A stretch of 64,000 nucleotides of DNA from contig NZ_CP025682.1 of assembly GCF_002872475.1 (NCBI RefSeq), positions 744,001 to 808,000 on the forward strand, read 5' to 3'. Positions 8,546 through 21,526 of the stretch are shown here, piece after piece; positions within the stretch are counted from its first letter, which is position 1; every line of letters begins with the position of its first letter. This DNA comes from Pseudazoarcus pumilus (lineage in GTDB: Bacteria; Pseudomonadota; Gammaproteobacteria; Burkholderiales; Rhodocyclaceae). The notes under the pieces are model-generated. The model ran no database searches and was not told where the DNA came from. It saw nothing but the letters and a program-made list of their open reading frames with translations. The position numbers were made by a program, and so were the translations under genes.

Positions 8546-9607
8546 GTGCGCGCAGCAGCAGGCAGGACGTGGTGGATTGCAGGGATTGTTGTGGCGATCG
8601 TCGCGGCGGGCACGTGGTGGCTGCGACCGGTGGCGGACGACGAGCGCTTCGTGCGTGGAAACGGGCGCGTCGAGGCCACCGAGGTCGATGTCGCTGCCAA
8701 GGTGGCCGGACGGGTGGCGGAGATCCTGGTCAACGAGGGGGACTTCGTCGCCGAAGGGCAGGTCGTGGCGCGCATGGACGTGCAGTCTTTGCTGGCGCAG
8801 CTGGCGCAGGCGCGCGCCGAGGTGGCCAATGCCCGCAGCGCGCGTGAAACCGCGCTGGCGCTGGTGGCGCAGCGCGTGGCCGATGTGGCGATGTCCGAGT
8901 CGGTGCTGATCCAGGCCGAGGCCGAGTTCGACGTGGCGCGGCGCACCAGCGAGCGCCTGCAAAGGCTGCTCAAGCAGAAGGCAACTTCCGCGCAGCAGGC
9001 CGACGACGCGGCGGCACGTGTTCGAACGGCTCAGGCAAACGTTCGCGTGGCCGCGGCGAAGATCGCGGCGGCTCAGGCAGCGGTGCGGGCGGCCGAGGCG
9101 CAGGTGGAGCAGGGCGATGCGGCGATTGCCGCCACCGAGGCGGTGGTGGCGCGCCTGCAAAGCGAGCTGGAGGACGCCGAACTGCGGGCGCCGCGCGCCG
9201 GCCGCGTACAGTACCGCATCGTGCAGCCGGGCGAGGTCATTGCCGGTGGCGGCAAGGTGGTGAGCCTGGTCGACATCGGTGACGTGTACATGACCTTCTT
9301 CCTGCCCGAAACGGTGGCCGGCCGCGTGGCCATCGGTAGCGAGGCGCGCATCGTGCTCGACGCCGCGCCGGACTTCGTGATTCCGGCTTCCGTCAGTTTC
9401 GTTGCCAGCGTCGCGCAGTTCACGCCCAAGACCGTCGAGACGCAGAGCGAGCGCCAGAAGATGGTGTTCCGCGTCAAGGCGCGCATCGACCCCGAACTGC
9501 TGGCGAAGTACCCCGAGCAGGTCAAGACCGGCCTGCCTGGCATGGCCCATGTGCGTCTGGATGGTGAGGCGGAGTGGCCGGCGGCGCTGCAGGTGCGCCT
9601 GCCGTGA
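8546..9607 (+). CDS. HlyD-family periplasmic adaptor protein (YhiI-like)
   Basis: Membrane fusion protein of about 353 residues: an N-terminal anchor ([19 protein letters not shown]), a biotinyl-lipoyl half ([20 protein letters not shown]), a long Ala-rich coiled coil (about residues 80-215) and a beta-barrel part. The GTG at 8546 is preferred because GGGAGAG lies four bases upstream; ATGs at 8528 and 8513 are in frame but lack a site, and the 8513 one overlaps a -10-like GATAAT. Its TGA overlaps the GTG of the next gene. With the following two genes it forms an ABC-2 exporter like E. coli yhiI-rbbA-yhhJ. Confidence 0.87.
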   Translation: MRAAAGRTWWIAGIVVAIVAAGTWWLRPVADDERFVRGNGRVEATEVDVAAKVAGRVAEILVNEGDFVAEGQVVARMDVQSLLAQLAQARAEVANARSARETALALVAQRVADVAMSESVLIQAEAEFDVARRTSERLQRLLKQKATSAQQADDAAARVRTAQANVRVAAAKIAAAQAAVRAAEAQVEQGDAAIAATEAVVARLQSELEDAELRAPRAGRVQYRIVQPGEVIAGGGKVVSLVDIGDVYMTFFLPETVAGRVAIGSEARIVLDAAPDFVIPASVSFVASVAQFTPKTVETQSERQKMVFRVKARIDPELLAKYPEQVKTGLPGMAHVRLDGEAEWPAALQVRLP

Positions 9608-12315
9608 GTGCCGTGCCGCCGGTGGCGCGGCTCGCCGACGTCACGCAGCGTTACGGCGCGGTGGCGGCGGCCGATGGCGTGAGTCTGGAGATTCCGGCCG
9701 GCTGCATGGTCGGTTTCATCGGGCCGGACGGCGTGGGCAAATCCACCTGGCTGGGCCTGATCGCCGGTGCGCGGCAACTGCAGCAGGGGCGCATCGAAGT
9801 GCTGGGCGGCGACATTGCGGATGCCGCGCACCGGCGCGCGGTGTGTCCGCGCATTGCCTACATGCCGCAGGGGCTGGGCAAGAACCTGTATCCGACGCTG
9901 TCGGTGTTCGAGAACATCGACTTCTTCGGCCGGCTGTTCGGCCAGTCGGCCGAGGAGCGCGCGCGGCGCATCGATGAGCTGCTCGCAGCGACCGGCCTGA
10001 GCGAATTTGCCGATCGTCCCACGCGCAAGCTCTCCGGCGGCATGAAGCAGAAGCTCGGCCTGTGCTGCGCGCTGGTCCACGACCCCGACCTGCTGATCCT
10101 CGACGAGCCGACCACCGGTGTCGATCCGCTCTCGCGGCGCCAGTTCTGGCGCCTGATCGCGCGCATCCGTGCCGCGCGCCTCGGCATGAGCGTGCTCATT
10201 GCCACCGCCTACATGGAGGAGGCCGAGGACTTCGACTGGCTGGTGGCGGTGGACGCCGGCCGCGTGCTGGCCACCGGCACGCCGGAGCAATTGCGCTCGC
10301 AAGGCGGGCGCGACACGCTGGAAGGCGCCTTTCTGGCGCTGCTGCCGCAAGAGCGCCGGCGCGGCCACCGCGAGGTGGTGATTCCGCCGATGGAGGCCGG
10401 CGAGGTGGTGATCTCCTCGCGCGGGCTGCAGATGCGCTTCGGCGACTTCGTGGCGGTGGACGACGTAAATCTCGACGTGCGGCGCGGCGAGATATTCGGC
10501 TTCCTCGGCTCCAACGGCTGCGGCAAGTCGACCACCATGAAGATGCTCACCGGCCTGCTCGAGCCCTCGGCCGGCGAGGCGCGGCTGCTGGGACGCAAGC
10601 TCGACGCGAAGAATCTGGAGACGCGCCGCCGCGTGGGCTATCTGTCGCAGTCCTTTTCGCTGTACGGCGAGCTGACGGTGCGCCAGAACCTCGACCTGCA
10701 CGCGCGGCTGTTCGACCTGCCGGGCGACGAGGCTGCCGAGCGCATCGAGGCGCTGACCCGGCGCTTCGGCCTGGATGCGGTGATGGACACCCAGCCCGAC
10801 GCGCTGCCGCTGGGTATGCGCCAGCGCCTGCAACTGGCGGTGGCGGTGCTGCACCGGCCCGACGTGCTGATCCTCGACGAGCCGACATCGGGCGTCGACC
10901 CGGTGGCGCGCGACGGCTTCTGGGAACTGATCGTCGAGCTCTCGCGGCGCGACGGCGTGACCATCTTCATCACCACCCACTTCATGAACGAGGCGCAGCG
11001 CTGCGACCGCATCTCGCTGATGCACGCCGGCCGTGTGCTGGCCACCGACACGCCGGCTGCGCTGATGGCGCGACGCGGCGCGGACACGCTGGACGATGCC
11101 TTCGTCGGCTATCTGGAGGAAGCCGCCGGCACCCCCGTCGAAGCGCAGCGCACGCCACCGCCGGCGGTCGAGGCGCCGCCCGCGCGCCCGCCGCGCTTCT
11201 CGCTGGCGCGGCTGCTGAGCTTTGCCGCACGTGAATCCACCGAGCTGCGGCGCGACCCCATCCGCCTCACACTGGCCATGCTCGGCAGCGTGATCCTGAT
11301 GCTGGTGATGGGTTACGGCATCAACATGGACGTGGAAGACCTGCACTTTGCCGTGCTCGACCACGACCGCAGCGTGGCGAGCCAGGGGTACACGCTGCGC
11401 ATTGCCGGCTCGCGCTACTTCCTGGAGCAGCCGGAGCTGCTCAGCCATGCCGATCTGGACGCGCGCATGCGGGCCGGCAAGCTCGCCATGGCGGTGGAGA
11501 TTCCGCCCGGCTTCGGGCGTGATCTGGCGCGCGGCGCAACGCCCGAGATCGCGGTGTGGCTGGACGGCTCGATGCCGATGCGTGCCGAGATCGCGCGCGG
11601 CTACGTGCTGGGCGTGCATGCGCAGACGCTGGCCGAGGTGATGGCCGAGGCCGGCATCACCGCTACCGCGCCGGCCACGGTGGAAACGCGCTTCCGCTAC
11701 AACCCGGAGCTGCGCAGTCTGGTGGCGATGGCGCCGCTGATGATCCCGCTGATGCTGGTGTTCATCCCGGCCATGCTCACCGCGCTGGGCGTGGTGCGCG
11801 AGAAGGAGCTGGGCTCCATCGTCAATGTGTACACCACGCCGGTGAGCAAGCTCGAATTCCTGCTCGGCAAGCAGCTGCCCTACATCGCGCTGTCGATGTT
11901 CAACTTCGCCGTGATGTTCGTCATCGCCATCGCGCTGTTCCAGGTGCCGTTCAAGGGCAGTCTGCTCACCCTCACCGTCGGCGCGCTGCTGTATGTCACC
12001 GCCACCACGGGGCTGGGGCTGTTGATGTCGACACTGATGAACAGCCAGGTCGCTGCGATTGCCGGCACCGCCATCGGCACGCTGCTGCCGGCGGTGCAGT
12101 TCTCCGGGTTGCTCGACCCGGTGTCCTCGCTCGAAGGCTTCGCGGCGGTGGTGGGTGCGGTGTACCCGACCACGCATTTCCTCACCATCACCAGCGGTAC
12201 CTTCTCCAAGGCGCTGGGCTTTGCCGATCTGGGTGGCTCCTTCCTGCCGCTGTTGCTGGCGATTCCGGTGCTCACCGGGTTGTCGGTACTGTTGCTGAAG
12301 AAGCAGGGGAGATGA
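9604..12315 (+). CDS. Fused double-ATPase/ABC-2 permease (RbbA/YhiH-like)
   Basis: A 903-residue protein with two ABC ATPase domains followed by an ABC-2 membrane domain. NBD1 (about residues 5-240) has Walker [10 protein letters not shown], signature LSGGMKQK and [16 protein letters not shown]2 (about 270-500) has [14 protein letters not shown], the degenerate signature [10 protein letters not shown] and [13 protein letters not shown]. The last 370 residues carry the membrane segments of an ABC-2 permease. The GTG start overlaps the hlyD stop, and the TGA lies at the next gene's start. This is the RbbA/YhiH architecture; the substrate is unknown. Confidence 0.9.
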   Translation: MSAVPPVARLADVTQRYGAVAAADGVSLEIPAGCMVGFIGPDGVGKSTWLGLIAGARQLQQGRIEVLGGDIADAAHRRAVCPRIAYMPQGLGKNLYPTLSVFENIDFFGRLFGQSAEERARRIDELLAATGLSEFADRPTRKLSGGMKQKLGLCCALVHDPDLLILDEPTTGVDPLSRRQFWRLIARIRAARLGMSVLIATAYMEEAEDFDWLVAVDAGRVLATGTPEQLRSQGGRDTLEGAFLALLPQERRRGHREVVIPPMEAGEVVISSRGLQMRFGDFVAVDDVNLDVRRGEIFGFLGSNGCGKSTTMKMLTGLLEPSAGEARLLGRKLDAKNLETRRRVGYLSQSFSLYGELTVRQNLDLHARLFDLPGDEAAERIEALTRRFGLDAVMDTQPDALPLGMRQRLQLAVAVLHRPDVLILDEPTSGVDPVARDGFWELIVELSRRDGVTIFITTHFMNEAQRCDRISLMHAGRVLATDTPAALMARRGADTLDDAFVGYLEEAAGTPVEAQRTPPPAVEAPPARPPRFSLARLLSFAARESTELRRDPIRLTLAMLGSVILMLVMGYGINMDVEDLHFAVLDHDRSVASQGYTLRIAGSRYFLEQPELLSHADLDARMRAGKLAMAVEIPPGFGRDLARGATPEIAVWLDGSMPMRAEIARGYVLGVHAQTLAEVMAEAGITATAPATVETRFRYNPELRSLVAMAPLMIPLMLVFIPAMLTALGVVREKELGSIVNVYTTPVSKLEFLLGKQLPYIALSMFNFAVMFVIAIALFQVPFKGSLLTLTVGALLYVTATTGLGLLMSTLMNSQVAAIAGTAIGTLLPAVQFSGLLDPVSSLEGFAAVVGAVYPTTHFLTITSGTFSKALGFADLGGSFLPLLLAIPVLTGLSVLLLKKQGR

Positions 12316-12317
12316 GG

Positions 12318-13457
12318 ATGCGCGTCGAATCGACCTTTCTGCGCAACACCTGGACGCTGGGCATCAAGGAGTTCCGCAGCCTGTCGCGCGACGCGGCAAT
12401 GCTGTTCCTGATCGTGTTCATGTTCACGGTGTCGGTGGTGGCGGAGACGCGCGAGCGCCCCGAAACCCTCAATCGCGCCGCCATCGCGGTGGTGGACGAG
12501 GATCGCTCGCAGCTGTCCACGCGCATCATCGCGGCGCTGCATCCGCCGCAATTCATCACGCCGGAGCGGGTCGATCTGGCCGACATGGATCGCGGCATGG
12601 ACGCCGGGCGCTATACCTTCGTGCTCAACATCCCGCCGAACTTCCAGCGCGACGTGATGGCCGGCCGCAGCCCGGCGCTGCAGCTCAACGTCGACGCCAC
12701 GCGCCAGAGCCAGGCGCAGACCGGCGCCGGCTACATCCAGAACATCATCAATGACGAGGTGCGCGCCCACGTCCAGCGCCTGCGTGCGCCGCCTGTGCAG
12801 CCGGTGGAGCTGGTGCCGCGCGCGATGTTCAACCCCAATCTGGAGGCGGCGTGGTTCGCCGCCATCACCGCCATCATCAACAACGTCACCATGCTCGGCA
12901 TCCTGCTCACCGGCGCGGCGCTGATCCGCGAGCGCGAGCACGGCACCATCGAGCACCTGCTGGTGATGCCGGTGACGCCGCTGGAGATCATGCTGTCCAA
13001 GATCTGGGCCATGGGGGTGGTGGTGCTGGTGGCCTCCACCGCCTCGCTGTACGTCGTGGTGCAGGGCGTGTTGGGCATCGCGGTGGCGGGCTCCATCGCC
13101 CTGTTCGCGGTCGGCACGCTGCTGTACCTGTTCGCGGCGGCGTCGATCGGCATCTTCATGGGGACCATCGCGCGCAGCATGCCGCAGTTCGGCCTGATGG
13201 CCATCCTCGTGCTGCTGCCGCTGCAGATCCTGTCCGGCTCGCTGACGCCGCGCGAGAGCATGCCGGATCTCATCTACCATCTGATGTCTCTCGCACCCAC
13301 CACCCACTATGTGGCCATGGGGCAATCCATCCTGTTCCGCGGCGCCGGGCCGGAGGTGGTGTGGCCCGAGTTCGCAATGGTGGCGCTGATCGGCGCCGTA
13401 TTCCTGGCGCTGTCCCATCACCGGCTGCGCCGCATGATCGGCGAGATGCAAGGGTGA
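12318..13457 (+). CDS. ABC-2 type permease (YhhJ-like)
   Basis: A 379-residue membrane protein beginning MRVESTFLRNTWTLGIKEF, resembling YhhJ. It has one N-terminal segment, a large periplasmic loop and about five C-terminal segments, with the ABC-2 signature region LIREREHGTIEHLLVMPVTP. The ATG at 12318 has GGGGAG six bases upstream; an ATG two codons earlier (12312) overlaps the preceding stop and is also possible. It should pair with the membrane half of the preceding protein. Last gene of the exporter operon, 30 bp before the SRP RNA gene. Confidence 0.88.
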   Translation: MRVESTFLRNTWTLGIKEFRSLSRDAAMLFLIVFMFTVSVVAETRERPETLNRAAIAVVDEDRSQLSTRIIAALHPPQFITPERVDLADMDRGMDAGRYTFVLNIPPNFQRDVMAGRSPALQLNVDATRQSQAQTGAGYIQNIINDEVRAHVQRLRAPPVQPVELVPRAMFNPNLEAAWFAAITAIINNVTMLGILLTGAALIREREHGTIEHLLVMPVTPLEIMLSKIWAMGVVVLVASTASLYVVVQGVLGIAVAGSIALFAVGTLLYLFAAASIGIFMGTIARSMPQFGLMAILVLLPLQILSGSLTPRESMPDLIYHLMSLAPTTHYVAMGQSILFRGAGPEVVWPEFAMVALIGAVFLALSHHRLRRMIGEMQG

Positions 13458-13471
13458 GCGGTGCCGGTTGC

Positions 13472-13480
13472 TGATACAAT
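13472..13480 (+). promoter_or_regulatory. Extended -10 promoter of the SRP RNA gene
   Basis: TGATACAAT is an extended -10 element (TGn plus TACAAT) about seven bases before the predicted 5' end of the SRP RNA. No good -35 box is visible; the TGn extension may compensate. Confidence 0.6.
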
Positions 13481-13485
13481 ACGCT

Positions 13486-13588
<103 letters not shown>

Positions 13589-13600
13589 CTGAACATGTAA

Positions 13601-13629
13601 CGGGCGTCGCATTGCGCGACGCCCGTTTT
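13601..13629 (+). terminator. Rho-independent terminator of the SRP RNA gene
   Basis: A perfect 10-bp stem CGGGCGTCGC / GCGACGCCCG with loop ATTGC, followed by TTTT. It ends the SRP RNA transcript and also faces the convergent ZIP gene. Confidence 0.88.
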
Positions 13630-13639
13630 GCGTTTGCGC

Positions 13640-14527
13640 TCAGAGCAGCGTGTCGAGCAGCATCATCGTGACGAAGCCGATCAGCAGGCCGGCGGTGGCC
13701 AGGGTTTCGTGGCCGCGCCGGTGCGATTCCGGAATGATCTCGTGGCTCACCACGAAGAGCATTGCGCCGGCTGCCGCAGCCAGGCCCCAGGGCAGCAGGG
13801 CGGCCGATACCGCGACCATCATGGAACCGACGATCGCGGCGAGCGGCTCGACCAGTCCGGACAGCACCGCCACGCCGAAGGCCAGCCCGCGGCCATAGCC
13901 TGCGGTGAGCAGGGCGATCGCGATGATCAGCCCTTCGGGCACGTTCTGCAGCGAGATGCCGGTGGCCACCGCCCGGCCGCTACCGGCCTCGCCCGCGGCA
14001 ACGCCGATCGCCAGACCTTCCGGGATGTTGTGCACGGCGATCGCGAACACGAACAGCCACACGGCCGCGACGCTGCGTTCGTGCCCCGGCTGGTGGGTGT
14101 GGGGCAGGCTGCGGTCGAGCGCCAGCAACAGCGCCGCGCCGATCGTCAGACCGGCGGCGACGGTCAGCGCCGCGCCGCTGTCGCCGGCGCCGCGCGCGAT
14201 CGCCGCATCGAAGCCGGGCAGCAGCAGCGAGAACACGCTGGCGGCGAGCATCACGCCCGCGCCGAAACCGAGCAGTGCGCCCTGAGTTCCGACCGCGATG
14301 TTCCGCATGACCAGTACCGGCAGCGCGCCCAGGGCGGTGGCGGCGGCGGCCATGGTGCCGCCGGCGATGGCGTGGCGCACGCCGGCGGGCAGGGTGCCGA
14401 ATTGCGCGTGGAGCTGAATCGCCAGCAAGACCAGGCCGGCCAGAGCGATCGCCCAGCCGCCGAGCGCGCGCAGGAAGCCGGGCAGGCCGGCGCGCCGGTA
14501 GTGCATGCGTGCGACTTTGGTGACCAT
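13640..14527 (-). CDS. ZIP-family divalent metal transporter
   Basis: A 295-residue membrane protein with about eight hydrophobic segments. The ZIP signature is present in helix 4 (FAIAVHNIPEGLAIG) and helix 5 (SLQNVPEGLIIA, HEIIPESHRRGHE near the C-terminus). The loop LDRSLPHTHQPGHE is His-rich as in ZupT/GufA proteins. Such proteins import zinc, iron or manganese into the cytosol; the substrate cannot be set from sequence. It is monocistronic and convergent with the SRP RNA gene. Confidence 0.9.
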   Translation of the reverse strand: MVTKVARMHYRRAGLPGFLRALGGWAIALAGLVLLAIQLHAQFGTLPAGVRHAIAGGTMAAAATALGALPVLVMRNIAVGTQGALLGFGAGVMLAASVFSLLLPGFDAAIARGAGDSGAALTVAAGLTIGAALLLALDRSLPHTHQPGHERSVAAVWLFVFAIAVHNIPEGLAIGVAAGEAGSGRAVATGISLQNVPEGLIIAIALLTAGYGRGLAFGVAVLSGLVEPLAAIVGSMMVAVSAALLPWGLAAAAGAMLFVVSHEIIPESHRRGHETLATAGLLIGFVTMMLLDTLL

Positions 14528-14632
14528 TTCAGCTTCCTCCCGTCATTTCTGCATTCAAGTATCGGGCTTCATGAGCAATAGTTCCAATTGAACGAGGGAA
14601 AGTTCCGCATAGCTTGAGTGTATGAGTCAGGC

Positions 14633-14658
14633 AAAAAGGAGGCCGCCCGCGGGCGGCC
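14633..14658 (-). terminator. Rho-independent terminator after cyclopropane fatty acid synthase gene
   Basis: On the minus strand the palindrome GGCCGCCCGCGGGCGGCC (14641-14658) is followed by TCCTTTTT. It lies 25 bp past the stop codon of the leftward gene. Confidence 0.85.
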
Positions 14659-14682
14659 CATGCGCGTGATTGCGTGGTGCGC

Positions 14683-15897
14683 TCAGCGTGGGCAGCGATA
14701 GCCGCCCGGCGTGCCCTTGGGCGAGAGGACGAACTGCCACAGCTGTGTGGTGCGGGCACGGAAGGTGCCGGCGCAGGCGAGCAGGTAGTAGCGCCACATG
14801 CGGTAGAAACGCTCGCCGTAACGTTCGGCGAAGCGCGGCCAGGCGGCCTCGAAGTTGGCGTGCCAGGCCATCAGCGTGCGGTCGTAGTCGGCGCCGAAGT
14901 TGTGTACGTCCTCTACGACGAAGAACTCCTCGGCGGTGTCGGCAATCTCCCCCATGGACGGCAGCGCGCCGTTGGGAAAGATGTAGCGTTCGATCCACGG
15001 GTCGGTGGGCACGCCGCGACGGTTCTTGCCGATGGTGTGCAGCACGAACAGACCGTCGTCGGCGAGCACGCGGCGCGCGGTCTCGAAATAGGTGCGGTAG
15101 TTCTTCTGGCCGACATGCTCGAACATGCCCACCGAGGCGATGCGGTCGAAGCTGCCGTCGAGTTCGCGGTAGTCCTTGAGCAGGAAGTCGACCGGCAGGC
15201 CTTCGCACAGGGCAGCGCCGTAGTCCGCCTGTTCCCTGGAAATCGTCACGCCGGAACAGCGCGCGCCGTACTCACGTGCGGCGTAACGCATCAGGCTGCC
15301 CCAGCCGCAGCCGATGTCGAGCAGCGTCATGCCGGGTGCCAGGCCGAGCTTGCGGCAGATCAGGTCGAGCTTGGCAGTCTGCGCCTCCTCTAGTGTCTGC
15401 GCCTCGGCCCAGTAGCCGCAGGTGTAGGCCATGTGCGGGTCGAGCATGGCCTCGAAGAAGTCGTTGCCGATGTCGTAGTGTTCCTGCCCGACTTGCCAGG
15501 CGCGGCGCATGTTCTGCAGGTTGAACAGACGCGCGCGCAGTCCGGCGACGATCAGCGCGGTGTTGGCTACCTTCTCGTCGAGTTGGGCGGCGAGTACGCG
15601 CGCGAAGAATTCGTCGAGCCGGTCGCAATCCCACCAGCCATCCATGTAGCTTTGGCCCAGACCGAGGCTGCCGCGCGCGAGGATGCGCTCGGCCGTGTCG
15701 GGATGATGGAAGCGCAGGTCCCAGGGGCGGTCGCCGTCGATGCGTACGTCCGCCTCGGCGAGCAGATCCGCGACGGCGTCCAGTGCAAGACGACTCTTGC
15801 GGCGCGGCGCGGCGGGCACATGGGGCGGGATGCGCGAGCCCAGGCCGGAGCGGGCCGGGCGGCGTTGCGAGGTTTCTGCACTGCTTGCCTGTTCCAT
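14683..15897 (-). CDS. cfa: Cyclopropane-fatty-acyl-phospholipid synthase
   Basis: A 404-residue enzyme that methylates cis double bonds of membrane phospholipid acyl chains using S-adenosylmethionine. The SAM site is LLDIGCGWGSLMRYAA, followed by GVTISREQADY and the family stretch FDRIASVGMFEHVGQKNYRT; the substrate part includes MLDPHMAYTCGYW. The start MEQASSAETSQRRP has AGAGGAAAA upstream; a frame extension of 12 codons is not supported. Length agrees with CFA synthases (380-420). The short N-terminal Arg/Pro-rich tail is poorly conserved. Monocistronic with its own terminator. Confidence 0.93.
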   Translation of the reverse strand: MEQASSAETSQRRPARSGLGSRIPPHVPAAPRRKSRLALDAVADLLAEADVRIDGDRPWDLRFHHPDTAERILARGSLGLGQSYMDGWWDCDRLDEFFARVLAAQLDEKVANTALIVAGLRARLFNLQNMRRAWQVGQEHYDIGNDFFEAMLDPHMAYTCGYWAEAQTLEEAQTAKLDLICRKLGLAPGMTLLDIGCGWGSLMRYAAREYGARCSGVTISREQADYGAALCEGLPVDFLLKDYRELDGSFDRIASVGMFEHVGQKNYRTYFETARRVLADDGLFVLHTIGKNRRGVPTDPWIERYIFPNGALPSMGEIADTAEEFFVVEDVHNFGADYDRTLMAWHANFEAAWPRFAERYGERFYRMWRYYLLACAGTFRARTTQLWQFVLSPKGTPGGYRCPR

Positions 15898-16055
15898 CGT
15901 TTTCCTCTTCTCCTGGTGCAGGTGAGAGGCCACGGCGGGCCGGGGCTCGCGTCTGCCGCGTCTTTGCGGCAGGCATCTTGCTGGGTCGAACTATAGCCAG
16001 ATTGGATGGGCCGGGTAAACCCGGGTGTCGTGCGCAGTGTGCACGGGGGCGCGCA

Positions 16056-16092
16056 AGAAAACGCCCCGGCCGGCCGAAACCGGTGCGGGGCG
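16056..16092 (-). terminator. Rho-independent terminator after katG
   Basis: On the minus strand CGCCCCG and CGGGGCG pair around an inner CCGG/CCGG stem, followed by TTTTCTT. It lies about 37 bp past the katG stop. Confidence 0.75.
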
Positions 16093-16128
16093 GGGGCAAT
16101 GACGGGCCGGGTGGCCCGTGCAGCGGGA

Positions 16129-18390
<2,262 letters not shown>

Positions 18391-18551
18391 TCATCGTCAA
18401 TGACTTTGGCCGGCCGCGCTCGCTACCGGTTCCCCAACAAATCAAGCATAGGTCGGGAAGATTCATAGAGCTAATCGATGGTGTGAATATCTTTGATTGT
18501 TATTTGTTATCGAGCCTAGCGAAGGCTCACCGGAGTTCGAGGCGCCCCTGC

Positions 18552-18557
18552 TAGAAT
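18552..18557 (+). promoter_or_regulatory. -10 box directly before dnaX
   Basis: TAGAAT lies eight bases before the dnaX ATG with no ribosome-binding site between. If used, it gives a leaderless or nearly leaderless mRNA. The -35 region is weak. The same arrangement (TAGAAT, seven bases, ATG) occurs at tamA (32125-32140). Confidence 0.5.
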
Positions 18558-18565
18558 CCGACGCC

Positions 18566-20374
18566 ATGAGCTATCAGGTCCTCGCGCGCAAATGGCGCCC
18601 GCTGTCCTTCGCCACGCTGGTGGGGCAGGATCACGTCGTGCGTGCCCTCAGTCACGCGCTCGCGACCGGCCGCCTGCACCACGCCTGGCTGTTTACCGGC
18701 ACGCGCGGCGTGGGCAAGACCACCATCAGCCGCATCCTCGCCAAGGCGCTCAACTGCGAGAGCGGCGTCACGCCCGAGCCCTGCGGGCAGTGCGAGGCCT
18801 GCCGCGCCATCGACGCCGACCGCTTTCCCGACTACGTCGAAATGGACGCCGCTTCCAACCGCGGCGTCGACGACATGGCCGCGCTGCTCGACCGCGCCGT
18901 GTATGCGCCGGTGCAGGGGCGCTACAAGGTGTACATGATCGACGAAGTGCACATGCTCACCGGCCATGCCTTCAACGCCATGCTCAAGACCCTCGAAGAG
19001 CCGCCGGAGCACGTCAAGTTCATTCTCGCCACCACCGACCCGCAGAAGATTCCGGTCACGGTGCTCTCGCGCTGCCTGCAGTTCAACCTCAAGCAGATGT
19101 CGCCGGGCGCCATCGTCGAGCACCTCGGGCACATCCTCGGGGAAGAGGGCATCGAGTTCGAGCCGCCCGCGCTGGCGCATCTGGCGCGCGCGGCCAGCGG
19201 TTCGATGCGTGACGCGTTGTCGCTGCTCGATCAAGCCATCGCCCATGGCGCCGGCCGGCTCGAGGAAGAGGGCGTGTCGCGCATGCTCGGCACGGTCGGT
19301 GACGACCACCTGTTCGAACTGCTCGACGCGCTGGCGGCCGGCGACACGACGCGCATGGTCACGCTGGCCGACGCGATGGAGGCGCGCAGCCTGTCCTTCG
19401 ACGCCGGCCTGCAGTCGCTCGCCTCGTTGTTCCAGCGCATCGCGCTGGTGCAGATGGCGCCGGGCGCGATTGCCGACGAGGCCGAGCGTGCGCGCCTGGC
19501 CGAACATGCGGCGCGCTTCGATGCCGAGTTCGTGCAGCTGGCCTATCAGATCGCGATCCACGGACGCAGCGAACTGACGATGGCGCCCGATGAGGCCACC
19601 GGCTTCACGATGACGCTGCTCCGCCTGGCCGCCTTTCGGCCCGAGCAGCCGCCCGCGCTCGACGGCCCGCTGCCGGGCGTCGGCGACGGCGGGGCCGGGC
19701 GTGCCCGCCCGCTGCCCGAGGCGGCTTCGCCGGTGAAGCCGGCAGTTGCGGCACCCCCGGTTGCGGCCGTGCCGGCGCGCACCGAGCCTGAAGCGACGGC
19801 GCCCGTGAACCGGCCGACGGCCGACGGCGCCCCCGAAGAAGCGCCGCCGTGGGAAGATGTGCCGCCGGCCTCGCCCGACGATCGGCCGGTGTCGGCGGAG
19901 GAGCGTTTCGCCAGTGATGCGCCCGAAGATGACAGCGTCAAGCATGCGAACCGCAGCAACGATGTCGCCGGGGCGCTCGAGGCGGCGCTGGCGGCTGGCG
20001 ACTGGCATGCGGTGCAGCGCGTACTCGCGCCGGGAGGGCTGGTGCGCGAACTGTGCCAGCACTGCGAGTGGGTCGGTTTCGCCGACGATCGGCTCGATTT
20101 GCGCCTGGCCAATACCCACAAACACCTGATCGAGGTCCATGCGGCGCTCGTCGACCGCCTCGGGGAACTCGTATCGGAACGCGCCGGGCGCAAGCTGCGC
20201 GTGCGCGTCGAAGTCGGCGCCATCGAGGGCGAGACGCCGGCCCAGCGCGAGAGCGCCGAGCGGCAGGCGCGCCACGTCGCCGCGGTCGCCGCGCTCGAAC
20301 GCGACCCGTTCGTCGGCGAAATCATCGAACGCTTTGACGCGCGTTTCGTCGAAGAATCGGTCAGACCTCTTTGA
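18566..20374 (+). CDS. dnaX: DNA polymerase III gamma/tau subunit
   Basis: A 602-residue clamp-loader ATPase. It starts [20 protein letters not shown]. Walker A is GTRGVGKTT, the zinc module is in [19 protein letters not shown], Walker B is DEVHML and the SRC motif is LSRCLQF. Residues about 375-480 are a Pro/Ala/Glu-rich linker, then a C-terminal domain (tau domain V-like, [20 protein letters not shown]). No A-rich slippery site like that of E. coli dnaX is visible, so probably only the long form is made. First gene of dnaX-ybaB-recR. The ATG has no ribosome-binding site and lies next to a -10 box. Confidence 0.96.
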   Translation: MSYQVLARKWRPLSFATLVGQDHVVRALSHALATGRLHHAWLFTGTRGVGKTTISRILAKALNCESGVTPEPCGQCEACRAIDADRFPDYVEMDAASNRGVDDMAALLDRAVYAPVQGRYKVYMIDEVHMLTGHAFNAMLKTLEEPPEHVKFILATTDPQKIPVTVLSRCLQFNLKQMSPGAIVEHLGHILGEEGIEFEPPALAHLARAASGSMRDALSLLDQAIAHGAGRLEEEGVSRMLGTVGDDHLFELLDALAAGDTTRMVTLADAMEARSLSFDAGLQSLASLFQRIALVQMAPGAIADEAERARLAEHAARFDAEFVQLAYQIAIHGRSELTMAPDEATGFTMTLLRLAAFRPEQPPALDGPLPGVGDGGAGRARPLPEAASPVKPAVAAPPVAAVPARTEPEATAPVNRPTADGAPEEAPPWEDVPPASPDDRPVSAEERFASDAPEDDSVKHANRSNDVAGALEAALAAGDWHAVQRVLAPGGLVRELCQHCEWVGFADDRLDLRLANTHKHLIEVHAALVDRLGELVSERAGRKLRVRVEVGAIEGETPAQRESAERQARHVAAVAALERDPFVGEIIERFDARFVEESVRPL

Positions 20375-20402
20375 ATCCATCCCTGTCGCGGAGAACAAGC
20401 AA

Positions 20403-20726
20403 ATGATGAAGGGCGGAATCGCCGGGCTCATGAAGCAGGCCCAGCAGATGCAGGAAGACATGAAGAAGATGCAGGAGCAGCTCGCCAGCATCGAGGTCGA
20501 GGGCCAGTCCGGCGCCGGCATGGTCAAGGTGGTGATGACCTGCAAGCACGACGTGCGTCGCGTCACCATCGATGAATCGGTGATGGACGACAAGGAGATG
20601 CTCGAGGATCTGGTCGCTGCGGCCGTCAACGACGCGGTACGCCGGGTCGAGACGACCACGCAGGAGAAGATGTCCGGCATGACCGCCGGCATGAACCTGC
20701 CGCCGGGCATGAAGCTGCCGTTTTGA
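20403..20726 (+). CDS. ybaB: Nucleoid-associated protein YbaB/EbfC
   Basis: A 107-residue DNA-binding protein: [20 protein letters not shown], then a basic/acidic helix and the family motif [19 protein letters not shown]. The tail is [16 protein letters not shown]. YbaB dimers bind DNA and the gene nearly always sits between dnaX and recR, as here (28 bp after dnaX). GGAGA lies nine bases before the ATG; a second ATG follows immediately. Confidence 0.95.
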   Translation: MMKGGIAGLMKQAQQMQEDMKKMQEQLASIEVEGQSGAGMVKVVMTCKHDVRRVTIDESVMDDKEMLEDLVAAAVNDAVRRVETTTQEKMSGMTAGMNLPPGMKLPF

Positions 20727-20820
20727 ACCCGACCCCTGGCCAGACGGGTAGCGCCCTTCTGACGTCGACCGACGCTGTCAGAGGCGCGCGAGCGCGCTTG
20801 CCTGATCTGCAAAGCGCGCA

Positions 20821-21408
20821 ATGTCCCGTCTCGACACCCTGATCGAAGCGCTGCGCTGCCTGCCCGGTGTCGGGCCGAAGTCCGCGCAGCGCATGGCCTA
20901 TCATCTGCTGCAGCGCGACCAGCCGGGCGCCGCGCGTCTGTCGGCGGCTCTATCCGAGGCGCTGGCGAACCTGCGCCACTGTGAGCGCTGCAACAACTTT
21001 ACCGAGCAGGCGGTGTGCGGGCGCTGCGCTGACCCGCGTCACGATCGCAGTTTGCTGTGCGTGGTGGAGATGCCGGCCGACCTGTCGGTGATCGAGCAGA
21101 CCCATGCGTACCCGGGCCTGTACTATGTACTGATGGGGAGGCTGTCGCCGCTCGACGGCATCGGTCCGCGCGAACTCGGGCTGGAGAAGCTGATCGCGCG
21201 CGCCAGCGACGGCCAGGTGCGCGAGGTGATTCTTGCCACCAACTTCACCAACGAGGGTGAGGCCACGGCGCATATGATCGCGGAACTGCTCGATGCGCGC
21301 GGCGTGCGCGTGTCGCGCATCTCGCGCGGCGTGCCGGTCGGCGGCGAGCTCGAACACGTCGATGCAGGCACGGTCGCCCAGGCCCTGATCGACCGCAAGT
21401 CGCTGTAG
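20821..21408 (+). CDS. recR: Recombination mediator RecR
   Basis: A 195-residue protein acting with RecO/RecF in gap repair. It shows the helix-hairpin-helix [17 protein letters not shown], the zinc finger [19 protein letters not shown], a Toprim domain ([30 protein letters not shown]) and the C-terminal Walker-like region [15 protein letters not shown]. Length is normal. It lies 94 bp after ybaB and completes the replication/repair cluster. Confidence 0.97.
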   Translation: MSRLDTLIEALRCLPGVGPKSAQRMAYHLLQRDQPGAARLSAALSEALANLRHCERCNNFTEQAVCGRCADPRHDRSLLCVVEMPADLSVIEQTHAYPGLYYVLMGRLSPLDGIGPRELGLEKLIARASDGQVREVILATNFTNEGEATAHMIAELLDARGVRVSRISRGVPVGGELEHVDAGTVAQALIDRKSL

Positions 21409-21444
21409 ACGGCGCGCCGGATGGGGTGGCGCAGCTTTCGGGCT

Positions 21445-21473
21445 TTTTAAGGGCTGCGGTTTTCCCCTATAAT
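21445..21473 (+). promoter_or_regulatory. Promoter of the petABC operon
   Basis: A consensus TATAAT (21468-21473) lies 17 bases after a weak -35 (TTTTAA, 21445-21450). It gives a leader of roughly 45-50 nt before petA. Confidence 0.65.
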
Positions 21474-21526
21474 GCGAAAGTTTTTTTGAACCGGAATCTT
21501 GCATTCCTTCTTGAGAGGCCAAGAGC

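Noticed and set aside
18400..18500. OxyR-like ATAG repeats upstream of katG
   Set aside because: The ATAG units are 17 bases apart, not in the 22-base register of OxyR sites.
18566..20374. Programmed frameshift in dnaX producing gamma
   Set aside because: No A-rich slippery heptamer or associated hairpin was seen in the GC-rich gene.
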